This document shows positions 9,005-18,142 of a DNA stretch of 64,000 bases, one piece after another (the stretch's first letter is position 1; each line of letters opens with the position of its first letter). The notes beneath the pieces are model-generated. The model was not told the origin of the DNA and did not search any database. It saw only the letters and a program-made list of their open reading frames with translations. Origin of the DNA: Pseudobowmanella zhangzhouensis (GTDB taxonomy: Bacteria; Pseudomonadota; Gammaproteobacteria; Enterobacterales; Alteromonadaceae); contig NZ_JBHSYO010000003.1 of assembly GCF_042662685.1 (NCBI RefSeq), positions 62,001 through 126,000 on the forward strand. Direction: 5' to 3'. The translations under genes and the position numbers were made by a program.

Positions 9005-9952
9005 TTAGTTGATACTATCTTTCCTAAATGCGTACTTTACCAATATTAAAAAAACAGAAATTAATACTGTAAGTATACTTGAGAATAAAAGAAGCATTAG
9101 TCGGTTAGGCGCAACTTTTACCTCGGGAGTAAAAGCGCTATCTACAGTTTTAAATACATATTCCTCTCTTACTGTCGCCAGCATTTTTTTCTGCTGCTGT
9201 TGCTCAATTAGTTGAAAAAGCGTGCCTTTCAGTTCTGCGCTGCCAGTATTATTCAACGTATCATTTAAATAATGAATACTCTTTTCGGCCTCATCAATAT
9301 CTGAACTCCTCATATATTGATTGATATCGCCCACAAGTAATTCAACAATCTTTTTTGCCAACGTTGGAGAGTAATGCTTTACTCCAACAACAATCAAACC
9401 TGAATCCTTGCTTTTTGAAACCGAAAGATTATTTTCAATGAAGTAGTTATATAACTCTAAATTACTTGGTTCTATTCTCTTTGGAAAAGAAACATCTCTC
9501 ACCCATTTCTTTTCATTGATCGAATACTCATCCTCATCGATTATTAATTTGTCATTCTCCCTATCCCATCCTTTAGTCGCCATTAGGTCAATTTTCAATT
9601 CATGACGCTCTAAAAAACTAATCAAAAAATCACGACTTTTCATTAATTCTAAAGCGAGGGAGACTTTATCACTCCCGCCAGATGACAAATTTACACCAGC
9701 TAGCGATGCCAAGCCCCCTAACTTGCCAGCTATCGCTGACAGGCCACCACCTTGACTTTCTTCGGTTGGGTATAGGGTTGCTTCGCTCTTGTAGATATTT
9801 GGTAATTGAATTACCCAAATTGCTACTCCTATTGCAACCACAACGGCAGGAATGATTATGAACCATTTATGTGCGAAAAGTATTTTCAACAACTTTCCAA
9901 TATCTATTTGGTCAGATTTATTTACTAGAGTGTGTTCCATATTTTTAGTCAT
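9005..9952 (-). CDS. Wzz-type polysaccharide chain length regulator
   Basis: A 315-residue polysaccharide co-polymerase. It has a cytoplasmic N terminus, a first membrane helix at about residues 30-52 (WFIIIPAVVVAIGVAIWVI), the family's YKSEATLYP motif just after it, a mainly helical periplasmic domain, and a second helix near residues 283-305 preceded by the conserved proline region APNRLML. There is no C-terminal tyrosine kinase domain, so it is the Wzz rather than the Wzc type. The start ATG sits 2 bases after the stop of the wza gene, so the two are coupled. It would set the length distribution of the polymer made by the neighbouring Wzy. Confidence 0.88.
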   Translation of the reverse strand: MTKNMEHTLVNKSDQIDIGKLLKILFAHKWFIIIPAVVVAIGVAIWVIQLPNIYKSEATLYPTEESQGGGLSAIAGKLGGLASLAGVNLSSGGSDKVSLALELMKSRDFLISFLERHELKIDLMATKGWDRENDKLIIDEDEYSINEKKWVRDVSFPKRIEPSNLELYNYFIENNLSVSKSKDSGLIVVGVKHYSPTLAKKIVELLVGDINQYMRSSDIDEAEKSIHYLNDTLNNTGSAELKGTLFQLIEQQQQKKMLATVREEYVFKTVDSAFTPEVKVAPNRLMLLLFSSILTVLISVFLILVKYAFRKDSIN

Positions 9953-9954
9953 TT

Positions 9955-12615
9955 CTAAAAACTCTTAATCGCAGCTAATGCCACGGCTGCCTGATACGCA
10001 ATCTGCGTCACTGCTTGCCACAACCCTAATTGTTCATAATTGGTCACATCACGCGGCACCACAATTGTATCGCCAGGAGATAATTGCTTTTTACCATCGC
10101 TACTAAACCAGAAGTTATTGCCCGGTATGTGTACAGAACCATCTGCTTTTACTACGTAAATACGGTCTTTGTCGCCATAGGTTTTCAGGCCACCACTTAA
10201 TCGAACATAATCTTCGATGCTCATACCAATGGAATAAGAGTGGGTGGATGGTACAAACACTTCCCCGATGACGGATACTGCAGGAGTAATATTCGGCAGA
10301 TAGATTTTATCGCCGTCTTTGAGCTCAATATCCGCTTTCGCGTTTTCTGCAACTATTCCCTTGAAATCAATAACTAGGCGACCAACTGACTTAACATTGG
10401 TTAGGTCTTTTAGAATTTTTTGGGCTTGGTCGTAGTCAACGGCTTGCACAAACTGACTGGACTTCAAATTTGAGTTAATGATTTGCTCACGCAGTTCCTG
10501 TACCGCACGGTCAATATTGTTCTGCTCTTTTTTACGCAGTTCTTCACGAGTAAAGATTGCCGCTTCTACACTTGCCTTGTCGGTTACACCGCCAGCGCGG
10601 GCAATCAATTGAGACAAGGTTTCACCTTTACGGATTTGATAAACGCCAGGGAATACAAATTCACCAACCAATTCAACCTGATTACTCTCATGCCAATCGG
10701 GCATACGTAGAATATTTATTTTATCTTTTGGCTCTACCGACATAGCGGATTCTACGCCACTTAACGCTTTCGTTGGGTCAAACGATAAATGCTGGATTGT
10801 AACGCTTTCACCATTCAACACAGTACGTGTAACCTCTGCACGCTTTGCATATGCAGATTCACGCAGTCCACCTGCTGCTTTAATCAAGCTAGCAACATCT
10901 GAGCCTGATGGAATGGGATAGATCCCCGGGAATTTCACGTCACCATTAATCTCAGCTAATCGCGCGGGGCGTTTATCATCAGCTTCAGCGCGAAGTAATG
11001 CTACGACTGGGGCAAGCAATTTGTCCCGAGACATTTTCTGTGTTTCCTGCAAAACCAATTGCTGCTCGGTGAACACAGAGTTTTCAATCGTTAATAGATA
11101 GTTACTTTCTGTAATGTCATTTTGCTCGTTCGAAAACAAAAGTGATTGTCTATCGTTTCCGGATTGGATTGGATTGGATTTCGCGGCTGGGGCATTTTCT
11201 GTTTGTGTACCAACTTTTCCGGTGTCAGACATGCTATTGTCTGCAACTGACTCAAACTCGTTAAATAAAAGAATTTTATCCCGAGCCGAAAGGTTCACAT
11301 CGTATTGGCCACTGAACAGTGCTTTAGGTGAAAACTGAATGACCTCGCTGTGACGCTCGAACTTACCTCGGCGAATAATCAGACCGTATTCCGTATCTAC
11401 AGACGCCATGACGCTGTCCGGCGATACTACATCAGATAAACGCATTCCCGCCTGAAATTGCTTAATACCTGGTGTTTTTACCGCACCAACAACCAGCAAT
11501 GCATTGGAAAACTCTCTTCCGGCCTCTGGCACATTGATAAAATCACCGTTTAGCAATTTTACCGCAGACAGCGTTTCGCCAAGGCTCACACTTTCAATGC
11601 TAAACCCACTGGTTTGGTCACTGCGGGCGATTTGCAAAGTAGATGCTGCGGCAGGCAGCAAGCCACCGGCAATGTTTAACAATTCAGCTAACGACTCGCC
11701 TTGCTTCAACTCGTATATCGCTGGACGACGAACCAGACCATCAACTGACACAACTTTGCTAACCGGGGGAATAAAGATAACGTCCCCTTGCTGTAAACGA
11801 ATATCGTTGGTCGTGTCTCCATTGACTAGCAATTCATACAAATCAAAATCGGCAACAGTTTTACCTGCACGCTTTAGTTGAATATTACGCAACGTGCCTA
11901 TTTTGCTTACGCCACCACTGGCAAATAATGCGTTGGTGAGGGTGGACAAAGAACTGACCGTTAATGATCCCGGTCGGAACGCCTCTCCCACCATAAAAAC
12001 CTGAATAGTGCGCAACTGCCCCATAGTGATATGCGGCGTTACACCAATCATCTGCTCTGCGTAACGCTGGGATAATTGTTGTTTAAATTCCTGATAGGTA
12101 GTGCCCGTAACCGTCATCGGCCCTAACTCCGGAATTTCCACACTTCCTTCATTGTTGACGACCAACTCAAATTGCTCCGACGTTTTGCCAAACAAACGGA
12201 CATTTACGCTGTCACCCGGACCCAACACATAATCACTTGGTACCGCTATGTTTGATGCAGGTGCGAAGCTTTCCGCTGACCGGTTAAATAACTGGTAACC
12301 AAAAGGTTTAAGTTTTTCAGCTTGCTCTTGCGCGCTACTTTGGCGGGCTAAAGCCGTTGTAATTGCCTGTTCGTCAACGTCGCGTTCAACCAAATCAACC
12401 TGTGGTTTTGGTGGTTCATTTTTGTTAGAAGTGCCGGCAATTAACTTATCTATGTCGGATAGGTTAATACCCATCTGCCGAGCCAGCATTTCCTGCTGAG
12501 CACGAGGAAGTCGTTTGAATTGTTCGATTTGCGCTTGACTGGGCACAAAGGATTGCGCATTTACGCTAGCGGCAACGAATAAAGAAAAAATCGTTGTAAG
12601 AAAAGGTCTTAGCAT
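9955..12615 (-). CDS. Large SLBB-domain polysaccharide export protein (Wza-like)
   Basis: With the ATG at 12615 the protein has 886 residues and begins with a good signal peptide (MLRPFLTTIFSLFVAASVNA, cleaved before QS). A longer frame adds 43 unlikely residues before this peptide. The poly-export domain follows (SDYVLGPGDSVNVRLFG near residue 125), then several SLBB-type repeats with phrases such as VFMVGEAFRPGSL, VSVDGLVRRPAIY, AEINGDVKFPGIYPIP, VELVGEFVFPGVY and VSVIGEVFVPSTHSYS. It should form or contribute to the outer-membrane export channel. Unlike E. coli Wza (about 380 residues, lipoprotein) it is more than twice as long and has no lipobox cysteine. It is the first gene of the minus-strand polysaccharide operon and less AT-rich than the genes after it. 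Confidence 0.88.
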   Translation of the reverse strand: MLRPFLTTIFSLFVAASVNAQSFVPSQAQIEQFKRLPRAQQEMLARQMGINLSDIDKLIAGTSNKNEPPKPQVDLVERDVDEQAITTALARQSSAQEQAEKLKPFGYQLFNRSAESFAPASNIAVPSDYVLGPGDSVNVRLFGKTSEQFELVVNNEGSVEIPELGPMTVTGTTYQEFKQQLSQRYAEQMIGVTPHITMGQLRTIQVFMVGEAFRPGSLTVSSLSTLTNALFASGGVSKIGTLRNIQLKRAGKTVADFDLYELLVNGDTTNDIRLQQGDVIFIPPVSKVVSVDGLVRRPAIYELKQGESLAELLNIAGGLLPAAASTLQIARSDQTSGFSIESVSLGETLSAVKLLNGDFINVPEAGREFSNALLVVGAVKTPGIKQFQAGMRLSDVVSPDSVMASVDTEYGLIIRRGKFERHSEVIQFSPKALFSGQYDVNLSARDKILLFNEFESVADNSMSDTGKVGTQTENAPAAKSNPIQSGNDRQSLLFSNEQNDITESNYLLTIENSVFTEQQLVLQETQKMSRDKLLAPVVALLRAEADDKRPARLAEINGDVKFPGIYPIPSGSDVASLIKAAGGLRESAYAKRAEVTRTVLNGESVTIQHLSFDPTKALSGVESAMSVEPKDKINILRMPDWHESNQVELVGEFVFPGVYQIRKGETLSQLIARAGGVTDKASVEAAIFTREELRKKEQNNIDRAVQELREQIINSNLKSSQFVQAVDYDQAQKILKDLTNVKSVGRLVIDFKGIVAENAKADIELKDGDKIYLPNITPAVSVIGEVFVPSTHSYSIGMSIEDYVRLSGGLKTYGDKDRIYVVKADGSVHIPGNNFWFSSDGKKQLSPGDTIVVPRDVTNYEQLGLWQAVTQIAYQAAVALAAIKSF

Positions 12616-12967
12616 ACTACGTCCCTGGTTTTGGCATTGGCTGCCTGTAGTTTTGTCGCACTGATCGGGCGCTATAATAGCCCAATCCAGCAACTGCATG
12701 AAAGAGCATCCCGCATCTAACTGCTTATCGCGCCAAATAATCACGTTACAATGGCAAGTTGCGCGTTTTATCAGGCTTGCACTGCGGTTTCAAGAAGATT
12801 CACTAAACAGTGGCCTAATTGCACAATTAACCGCCAAAACGGTCCAGTTAACTTCGAATGCCTTGTGTTCCAATGCGGTAACTGATAAAACCTCTGCCTT
12901 TACAATATCCGTATAGTGGTTACTCACTGCGGACACTTATAACGATAATTACCGGGGATGTATTTGT
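12616..12967 (+). other. Divergent intergenic region, no gene seen
   Basis: These 352 bases separate the minus-strand polysaccharide operon from the plus-strand peptide transporter and must hold both promoters. On the minus strand a TATTAT box at about 12674-12679 could be a -10 for the polysaccharide operon, but no convincing -35 is visible. On the plus strand TTGTGT (12866-12871) and TAAAAC (12889-12894) are 17 bases apart and could serve the transporter. I did not find a JUMPstart/ops element (GGCGGTAG) upstream of the export gene. Open frames here have no convincing start sites. Confidence 0.4.
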
Positions 12968-14593
12968 ATGCAGGCAACAGAAACGCTGCAACAATCCAAT
13001 TCAGGTGAGCTGTTTGGCCACCCTAAAGGATTGTACGTCTGTTTCGCGACCGAGTTATGGGAGCGCTTCTCTTTTTACGGAATGAAGTACCTACTTCTTC
13101 TGTACCTAACAAAGTATCACTTATTCAGCGATGGCCAGGGCCTGGAAGTATTAGGCGCCTATGCCGGATTGGTTTATGCCCTGCCGGTTATCGGTGGTCT
13201 TTTAGCTGACCGTTACCTGGGTATGCGTAAAGCCGTGTTGTTTGGCGGTTTATTGTTGGTGATGGGCCACCTGCTGATGGCAGTAGAAGGCCATCAAGCC
13301 GTGCAATACGATGCAGGCACAGTGTTGACCAGTGCACTGACCCTGCACGATGGTACGGTATTGGCCGCTGGTACGTTGTTAACTGAGACTATCAAAATTC
13401 AGGACACCGCTGCACTTAACGTGTTCTATTTTGCCCTGTCTTTGATTGTTGTGGGTGTGGGTTTTCTGAAACCCAACATTTCAACCATCGTAGGTCAGCT
13501 ATACAGCCAGGATGATCCGCGTCGTGACTCTGGTTTTACCATTTTCTACATGGGTATCAACATCGGTTCATTCACTGCCACCTTGCTGTGTGGCTGGTTA
13601 GGTGAAACCTATGGTTGGGGTTATGGCTTCGGTGCTGCGGGTATCGGTATGTTGGTAGGTCTGGCGACTTTCCTGTACGGCCAAAAATATCTGCACGGAC
13701 TGGCCGAGCCAAGTGACCCTGCGCTTTTGAAAGAAAAGGTCATGGGTATATTCACCAAAGAAGTTGCCATCTATGCTCTGTCTATTCTCAGCCTTGGCAT
13801 CATCTGGTGGGTGATTCAGCGTGAACATGTCGTGTTTTTGAGTCAACAAACCATGCTGGTTGCTGCAGCGGTTGGCCTTATCGGCTTCGCGTTTGTAAAA
13901 GGCAGTAGAGAAGAAATTCACCGCATGATGGTGCTGATGGTGCTGATCGCGTCGACGATTATCTTCTGGGCGCTGTTTGAACAATCTGCGGGCTCAATGA
14001 CCCTGTTTGCTGACCGTGTGGTAGATCGCACCTTAGGTGATGTTACGTTCACAGCTTCGCAATTTGGCTCACTGAATGCAGGTTTCATTATGCTTCTTGC
14101 GCTTCCGATTGCCGCGTTGTGGGTTTGGTTGGAAAAACGCAAACTGCAACCATCAGTACCGGTCAAGTTTGGCCTAGGTATTGTTCAGGTCGGATTAGGT
14201 TTCGGTGCTCTGGTACTAGGCTTCAGCCTGGCCGATGAAACCGGTCATGTCAGCATGTGGTGGCTGGTACTGGCCTACTTCCTGCACACAACTGGTGAAC
14301 TTTGCGTCTCTCCGGTCGGTTTGTCAGCAGTAACCAAACTTTCCATCAAACGCGTGGTGGGTATGGCGATGGGGACCTGGTTCCTGGCCACCGCGTTGGC
14401 CGAAACAGTGGCTATGCGTCTAGCACAGATGGCGTCTATCGACACCAGCGGCGCTGAGCAAATGAGCATCAGCGAAATGGGGGCAACTTATGCCCAATTG
14501 TTTGAATTCCTGATGTGGGTAGGTTTCGGCGTCGGTGCATTTGTGATACTGATTTCACCAATCCTGAAAAAAGGCATGCACGGCGTTAAGTAA
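12968..14593 (+). CDS. Proton-dependent oligopeptide transporter (POT/PTR family)
   Basis: A 541-residue major facilitator protein with the POT signature ExxERFSFYGM near residue 30 and GGLLADRYLG in the loop after the second helix, followed by FLKPNISTIVGQLY, another family hallmark. It should import di- and tripeptides with protons across the inner membrane. GGGG lies 9 bases before the ATG. About 40 polar residues between the third and fourth helices (roughly residues 108-150, with LHDGTVLAAGTLL) form an insertion compared with E. coli DtpA/DtpB. A strong terminator follows, so it is probably monocistronic. Confidence 0.92.
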   Translation: MQATETLQQSNSGELFGHPKGLYVCFATELWERFSFYGMKYLLLLYLTKYHLFSDGQGLEVLGAYAGLVYALPVIGGLLADRYLGMRKAVLFGGLLLVMGHLLMAVEGHQAVQYDAGTVLTSALTLHDGTVLAAGTLLTETIKIQDTAALNVFYFALSLIVVGVGFLKPNISTIVGQLYSQDDPRRDSGFTIFYMGINIGSFTATLLCGWLGETYGWGYGFGAAGIGMLVGLATFLYGQKYLHGLAEPSDPALLKEKVMGIFTKEVAIYALSILSLGIIWWVIQREHVVFLSQQTMLVAAAVGLIGFAFVKGSREEIHRMMVLMVLIASTIIFWALFEQSAGSMTLFADRVVDRTLGDVTFTASQFGSLNAGFIMLLALPIAALWVWLEKRKLQPSVPVKFGLGIVQVGLGFGALVLGFSLADETGHVSMWWLVLAYFLHTTGELCVSPVGLSAVTKLSIKRVVGMAMGTWFLATALAETVAMRLAQMASIDTSGAEQMSISEMGATYAQLFEFLMWVGFGVGAFVILISPILKKGMHGVK

Positions 14594-14614
14594 TTTTAAT
14601 CGCCTGATTATTCT

Positions 14615-14645
14615 AAAATCCCCGCTAGCGCGGGGATTTTTTTAT
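14615..14645 (+). terminator. Rho-independent terminator of the POT transporter
   Basis: AAATCCCCGC (14616-14625), loop TAGC, GCGGGGATTT (14630-14639), then a T run to 14643. It lies 22 bases after the transporter stop codon. Confidence 0.9.
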
Positions 14646-14858
14646 CTTGTTTTCAGAGCGCAACAATTTTATTCCTTTATTTGCATGGACCAACGCGACC
14701 GAAACCCAATTGCATACTCCTGCTTAATGGGACTTTGACAAAACCAGCACTCTTCATTCAACTTTCTAATATTTAGAAAAAAAGTCACGAATAATTCACT
14801 TTTTATTCGTTCTTCTGCAAGTATATGCTGTACGCAGATAACTAAGAGACCAACCAAC

Positions 14859-15386
14859 ATGAAACAACACCGCTATTCACTCACCGCCATTTTGCTGCAC
14901 TGGAGCAGTGCTGTCGTTGTGATAGGTATGTTCGCCGTCGGTGTATGGATGGTTGATCTCGATTACTACAGCAGTTGGTATCAACGCGCCCCTCATTGGC
15001 ATATGAGTGTGGGCATTCTGCTGGCCATGCTGACAATTTACCGACTGGTTTGGAGACTTATCAAACCGGTACATTCGGCCAGTGGCAGTAAGCTCGAGCA
15101 GTCTGCGGCTAAACTAGTGCACTCATTACTTTATCTACTGTTATTTACGCTGTTTTTTAGCGGCTATCTGATCCCAACCGGTGATGGGCGCGGTATTGAG
15201 GTGTTTGACTGGTTCACCGTCCCCTCGCTCGGAGAATGGTTTGCCGACCAAAAAGATATAGCGGGCGAAATTCATGAATACGTTGCATATGGCCTGATAG
15301 GACTCGTCATCCTGCATGCGTTGGCAGCGATTAAACATCATGTAATAGACAAAGACGACACACTGAAAAAGATGTTAAAACCTTAA
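14859..15386 (+). CDS. Cytochrome b561 family protein
   Basis: A 175-residue membrane protein with four hydrophobic helices and the histidines expected of a bacterial cytochrome b561 (DUF4405/CybB type): His14 in the first helix (TAILLHWSSA), the pair in APHWHMSVGIL, one in LVHSLLYL, and those in EIHEYVAYGL...ILHALAAIKHH. It should bind two b-type hemes and shuttle electrons between the quinone pool and a periplasmic acceptor. It lies 10 bases before yceI, the same pairing as yceJ-yceI in E. coli, so the two are an operon. Confidence 0.9.
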   Translation: MKQHRYSLTAILLHWSSAVVVIGMFAVGVWMVDLDYYSSWYQRAPHWHMSVGILLAMLTIYRLVWRLIKPVHSASGSKLEQSAAKLVHSLLYLLLFTLFFSGYLIPTGDGRGIEVFDWFTVPSLGEWFADQKDIAGEIHEYVAYGLIGLVILHALAAIKHHVIDKDDTLKKMLKP

Positions 15387-15396
15387 GGAGATTGTT

Positions 15397-15954
15397 ATGA
15401 AAAAGACCGTACTTAGCGCATTACTACTCGCTGCCGCCCCTTTCGCCAACGCCGCAGATTATGTGGTCGATACCGATGGTGCGCACGCTTCAATTAATTT
15501 TAAAATCAGCCACTTAGGCTATTCCTACATTGTGGGTCGCTTCAACCAGTTCGATGGCAAATTCAGCTATGACGCGGCTGCGCCAGAAGCATCGAAGATC
15601 AGTATCAACATTGACCCGGCAAGCGTTGATACCAACCATGACCGTCGCGATAAGCACGTCAGCAGTGACGATTTTCTGGATGTCAGCAAATTCACCACCG
15701 CATCATTCAGCAGCACCAGCGTGAAAGACTTGGGCGATGGTAAGTTGGCCGTCAACGGCGACCTGACCGTACATGGCGTGACGAAACCCATCGTGATCAA
15801 TGTTGCAAAAGTGGGCGAAGGTCAGGACCCATGGGGTGGCTACCGCGCAGGCTTTACCGGTAGCACCGAATTCAAACTGGGTGACTTTGGTATAAAAATG
15901 TTCCCAGACAGCAAAATTACCTTCGACCTGCATATCGAAGGTGTCCGTCAGTAA
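15397..15954 (+). CDS. yceI: YceI family periplasmic protein
   Basis: The 185-residue protein has a signal peptide (MKKTVLSALLLAAAPFANA, cleavage before ADY), then the lipocalin-like YceI fold: VDTDGAHASINFKISHLGYS, VDTNHDRRDKHVSSDDFLD, LTVHGVTKPIVI, and the C-terminal LGDFGIKMFP and VDLHIEG-like strand. The family binds isoprenoid quinones or similar lipids in the periplasm. AGGAG lies 8 bases before the ATG. The cytochrome b561 gene immediately upstream suggests a joint redox role. A terminator follows the stop codon directly. Confidence 0.95.
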   Translation: MKKTVLSALLLAAAPFANAADYVVDTDGAHASINFKISHLGYSYIVGRFNQFDGKFSYDAAAPEASKISINIDPASVDTNHDRRDKHVSSDDFLDVSKFTTASFSSTSVKDLGDGKLAVNGDLTVHGVTKPIVINVAKVGEGQDPWGGYRAGFTGSTEFKLGDFGIKMFPDSKITFDLHIEGVRQ

Positions 15955-15960
15955 CCAACA

Positions 15961-15991
15961 AACCCCGGCGCTCCACGCCGGGGTTATTTTT
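15961..15991 (+). terminator. Rho-independent terminator after yceI
   Basis: AACCCCGGCG (15961-15970), loop CTCCA, CGCCGGGGTT (15976-15985), followed by a T-rich tail to 15991. Confidence 0.9.
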
Positions 15992-16072
15992 CCCCTTACA
16001 GGCAACAAGTTTCACTATACAGGCACATCAAATTACGCTAAAAAGCGCGCGTTAATTGCCTATGTGAAATTT

Positions 16073-16732
16073 ATGCAGCCTACTGAACCGGCCATTCCAA
16101 CGTTTACTGAAGAACTATACGACAATATTGCCGATCAACTGGTTGAACAGGGCTATGCCATTATTCGTCGCGGCTTTGATCCATCGCTGCTAATGCAGCT
16201 TAATCAGCGTGTACAAGGGCTGGACGATGGCGACTTTCAGCAGGCGGGCATTGGCCGCGGAGATGATAATCAGCTAAACGAAACTATCCGTACCGACAGC
16301 ATTCGCTGGCTGACACACAGCAATGGCGCTGAATGCCAGTTTTTACAATGCATGGAAGGCTTGCGTATCGCGCTCAATCGTCGCCTGTTTATGGGGTTAT
16401 TTGATTACGAGTGCCATTTCGCCCACTACGCGCCCGGCGATTTCTATAAGCGTCATTTAGACGCATTCAGAGGGCGAACCAACCGGGTATTGTCAGCTGT
16501 GCTGTATTTAAACCATGAATGGCAGGACGATGACGGTGGTGAGTTACTCATGTATGAGCGCAAACAAAAGCAGCCATTGCTGAGCTTGCGCCCTGAATAC
16601 GGTACGATGATTATTTTTCTCAGTGAGCGTTTTCCCCATGAAGTGTTAGCAGCGAAGCGCGACCGCTACAGCATCGCTGGCTGGTTCCGGGTCAACAACA
16701 GCCTGGGTGACGTTATCGATCCGGCTCGTTAG
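16073..16732 (+). CDS. 2OG-Fe(II) oxygenase (prolyl 4-hydroxylase/SM-20-like)
   Basis: The ATG at 16073 gives 219 residues. An upstream in-frame extension to 15941 runs through the yceI terminator and is rejected. The C-terminal half carries the double-stranded beta-helix metal site: HxD in YKRHLDAF, a distal His in SERFPHEV, and the 2-oxoglutarate-binding Arg in YSIAGWFRVN. FRGRTNRVLSAVLYLN and GGELLMY are typical of the SM-20/P4H group. It should hydroxylate a protein or small molecule using Fe(II), oxygen and 2-oxoglutarate; the target is unknown. Its 3' end overlaps the convergent GST gene by 20 bases. Confidence 0.85.
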   Translation: MQPTEPAIPTFTEELYDNIADQLVEQGYAIIRRGFDPSLLMQLNQRVQGLDDGDFQQAGIGRGDDNQLNETIRTDSIRWLTHSNGAECQFLQCMEGLRIALNRRLFMGLFDYECHFAHYAPGDFYKRHLDAFRGRTNRVLSAVLYLNHEWQDDDGGELLMYERKQKQPLLSLRPEYGTMIIFLSERFPHEVLAAKRDRYSIAGWFRVNNSLGDVIDPAR

Positions 16733-17336
16733 CCAAATAGGTCGCCATCGGCTCATGTCCGGGCTCCATTTCCAGCCGGGCAATCCAGTCACGAATCGCG
16801 GGAAACTCATCCAGAGCAAAGCCACCTTCCGCTGCCACATGGGTATACGCATAAAGAGAAATATCCGCCACGCTGTATTCCATACCGACCATATATTTGA
16901 ATTTGCGCAGATGTTGTTCCATCACCGCCAGTGCCCGATAACCCGGCGCTCTGGTGGATTCCAAGCGCGCCTGCTGCTCTGGTGGGTTGCCTAAATACTC
17001 GACAATATAGCGAGCCACGGCAATGTATGGTTCGTGGCTATATTGCTCAAAAAACTGCCATTGCAACACCTGCGCCTTGCCCAGCGGATCGGTCGGCATA
17101 AACTCGGTGCCTTCGGCCAGATAAAATAAAATTGCATTGGACTCACTAAGCCAGCAGTCCTCTTCAATTTCCAGTAACGGGATTTTGCCCACCGGATTTT
17201 TGGCTAAAAATGACGGTGTCTGCGTGTCCCCCGCAACCACATCAACATGGACCCATTCGTGAGGCTTTTTCAATAAATCGAGTAACAACTTCACCTTGTA
17301 ACAATTGCCGGACTTCAGGTCTCCGTAGACTTTCAT
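16713..17336 (-). CDS. Glutathione S-transferase family protein
   Basis: A 207-residue GST with a thioredoxin-like N-terminal domain (MKVYGDLKSGNCYKVKLLL, catalytic Ser/Cys region at residues 9-12), the cis-proline segment NPVGKIPLLEI and the glutathione gamma-glutamyl-binding ES in WLSESNAILFYLAEG. An all-helical C-terminal domain ends with DEFPAIRDWIARLEMEPG. It is of the YfcG/beta-like bacterial type and likely has glutathione-conjugating or disulfide-reductase activity; the substrate is unknown. The gene is convergent with the 2OG oxygenase gene and the two stop regions overlap. Confidence 0.9.
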   Translation of the reverse strand: MKVYGDLKSGNCYKVKLLLDLLKKPHEWVHVDVVAGDTQTPSFLAKNPVGKIPLLEIEEDCWLSESNAILFYLAEGTEFMPTDPLGKAQVLQWQFFEQYSHEPYIAVARYIVEYLGNPPEQQARLESTRAPGYRALAVMEQHLRKFKYMVGMEYSVADISLYAYTHVAAEGGFALDEFPAIRDWIARLEMEPGHEPMATYLANEPDR

Positions 17337-17462
17337 TTAACTATCCTTCCGTTTACGCGTCCTAAGTGTGGTCATCCTTACAATTAGTTACAAGGTCAAA
17401 TTGAACGATTCGGGTATGACTGGTCAAACCGTTGGATGGATAAACTTAACTAAGGAACAAAC

Positions 17463-18095
17463 ATGCCAGCTAAATTGATGAAACTAATCCGGGAATATCT
17501 GCCCACAGCCCTATTAGTTATCGGGCTTTTTGCCTGCCGCAGTTCAATCGCGGATTGGTATGAAGTGCCAACAGGGTCGATGCAACCGACTATCGTCGAA
17601 GGCGATCGCATTTTTGTCGACAAGCTGGCATACGATGTAAAAGTGCCTTTCACCAATCTCATCGTCGCCCGGCTAGACGACCCCAAAGCAGGTGATATTG
17701 TGGTGTTTGAACATCCACAAACGGGTACCCGTTTAATCAAGCGTCTGATTGCCGGACCTGGAGATGTTGTTTCAATGCTCAACAACCGCCTCACGATAAA
17801 CGGACAGCCACTCACCTATAGCCAAACGGACGGCCATATTTATGAGGATTTGGCAGGCAAGCATGCTCTGCAGTGGATCAATAACGGTAATCCCAATACT
17901 GCCTTTGGGCCGGTTCGTTTAGGTGAGGATGAATTCCTGATGTTGGGCGACAACCGCAATAACAGCGCAGACTCACGCTATTTTGGTTTAGTGCGCCGAG
18001 ACCTAATCCAGGGTAAAGCGAAAAACGTGTTATTTTCAAAAGTACCTGACGAGCTAGCACTTCGAAATGAACGCGCGTTCAAAAAACTTATTTAA
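17463..18095 (+). CDS. Signal peptidase I (S26A), short form
   Basis: This 210-residue membrane protease has one N-terminal helix (about residues 13-28) and all the signal peptidase I boxes: PTGSMQPTIVEGD with nucleophile Ser39, RLIKRLIAGPGD with general base Lys93, and LGDNRNNSADSRYFGLV near residue 160. It would cleave signal peptides at the outer face of the inner membrane. It lacks the second N-terminal helix and the long insertions of E. coli LepB (324 residues) and is not next to lepA or rnc, so it may be a second, accessory signal peptidase. AAGGAAC precedes the ATG. Confidence 0.92.
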   Translation: MPAKLMKLIREYLPTALLVIGLFACRSSIADWYEVPTGSMQPTIVEGDRIFVDKLAYDVKVPFTNLIVARLDDPKAGDIVVFEHPQTGTRLIKRLIAGPGDVVSMLNNRLTINGQPLTYSQTDGHIYEDLAGKHALQWINNGNPNTAFGPVRLGEDEFLMLGDNRNNSADSRYFGLVRRDLIQGKAKNVLFSKVPDELALRNERAFKKLI

Positions 18096-18142
18096 TAATT
18101 TCAATTAGTTAAAAATTATTTTTATTTTTTTACATCGAAATT

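Noticed and set aside
12616..12744. N-terminal extension of the Wza-like protein by 43 residues
   Set aside because: It would bury a good signal peptide and has no ribosome site; the ATG at 12615 is preferred.
12616..12967. JUMPstart/ops element for RfaH upstream of the polysaccharide operon
   Set aside because: I looked for GGCGGTAG on the minus strand and did not find it.
14669..14860. Minus-strand 63-residue frame in the gap before the cytochrome b561 gene
   Set aside because: No ribosome site, no recognisable domain, and it covers the likely promoter of the plus-strand operon.
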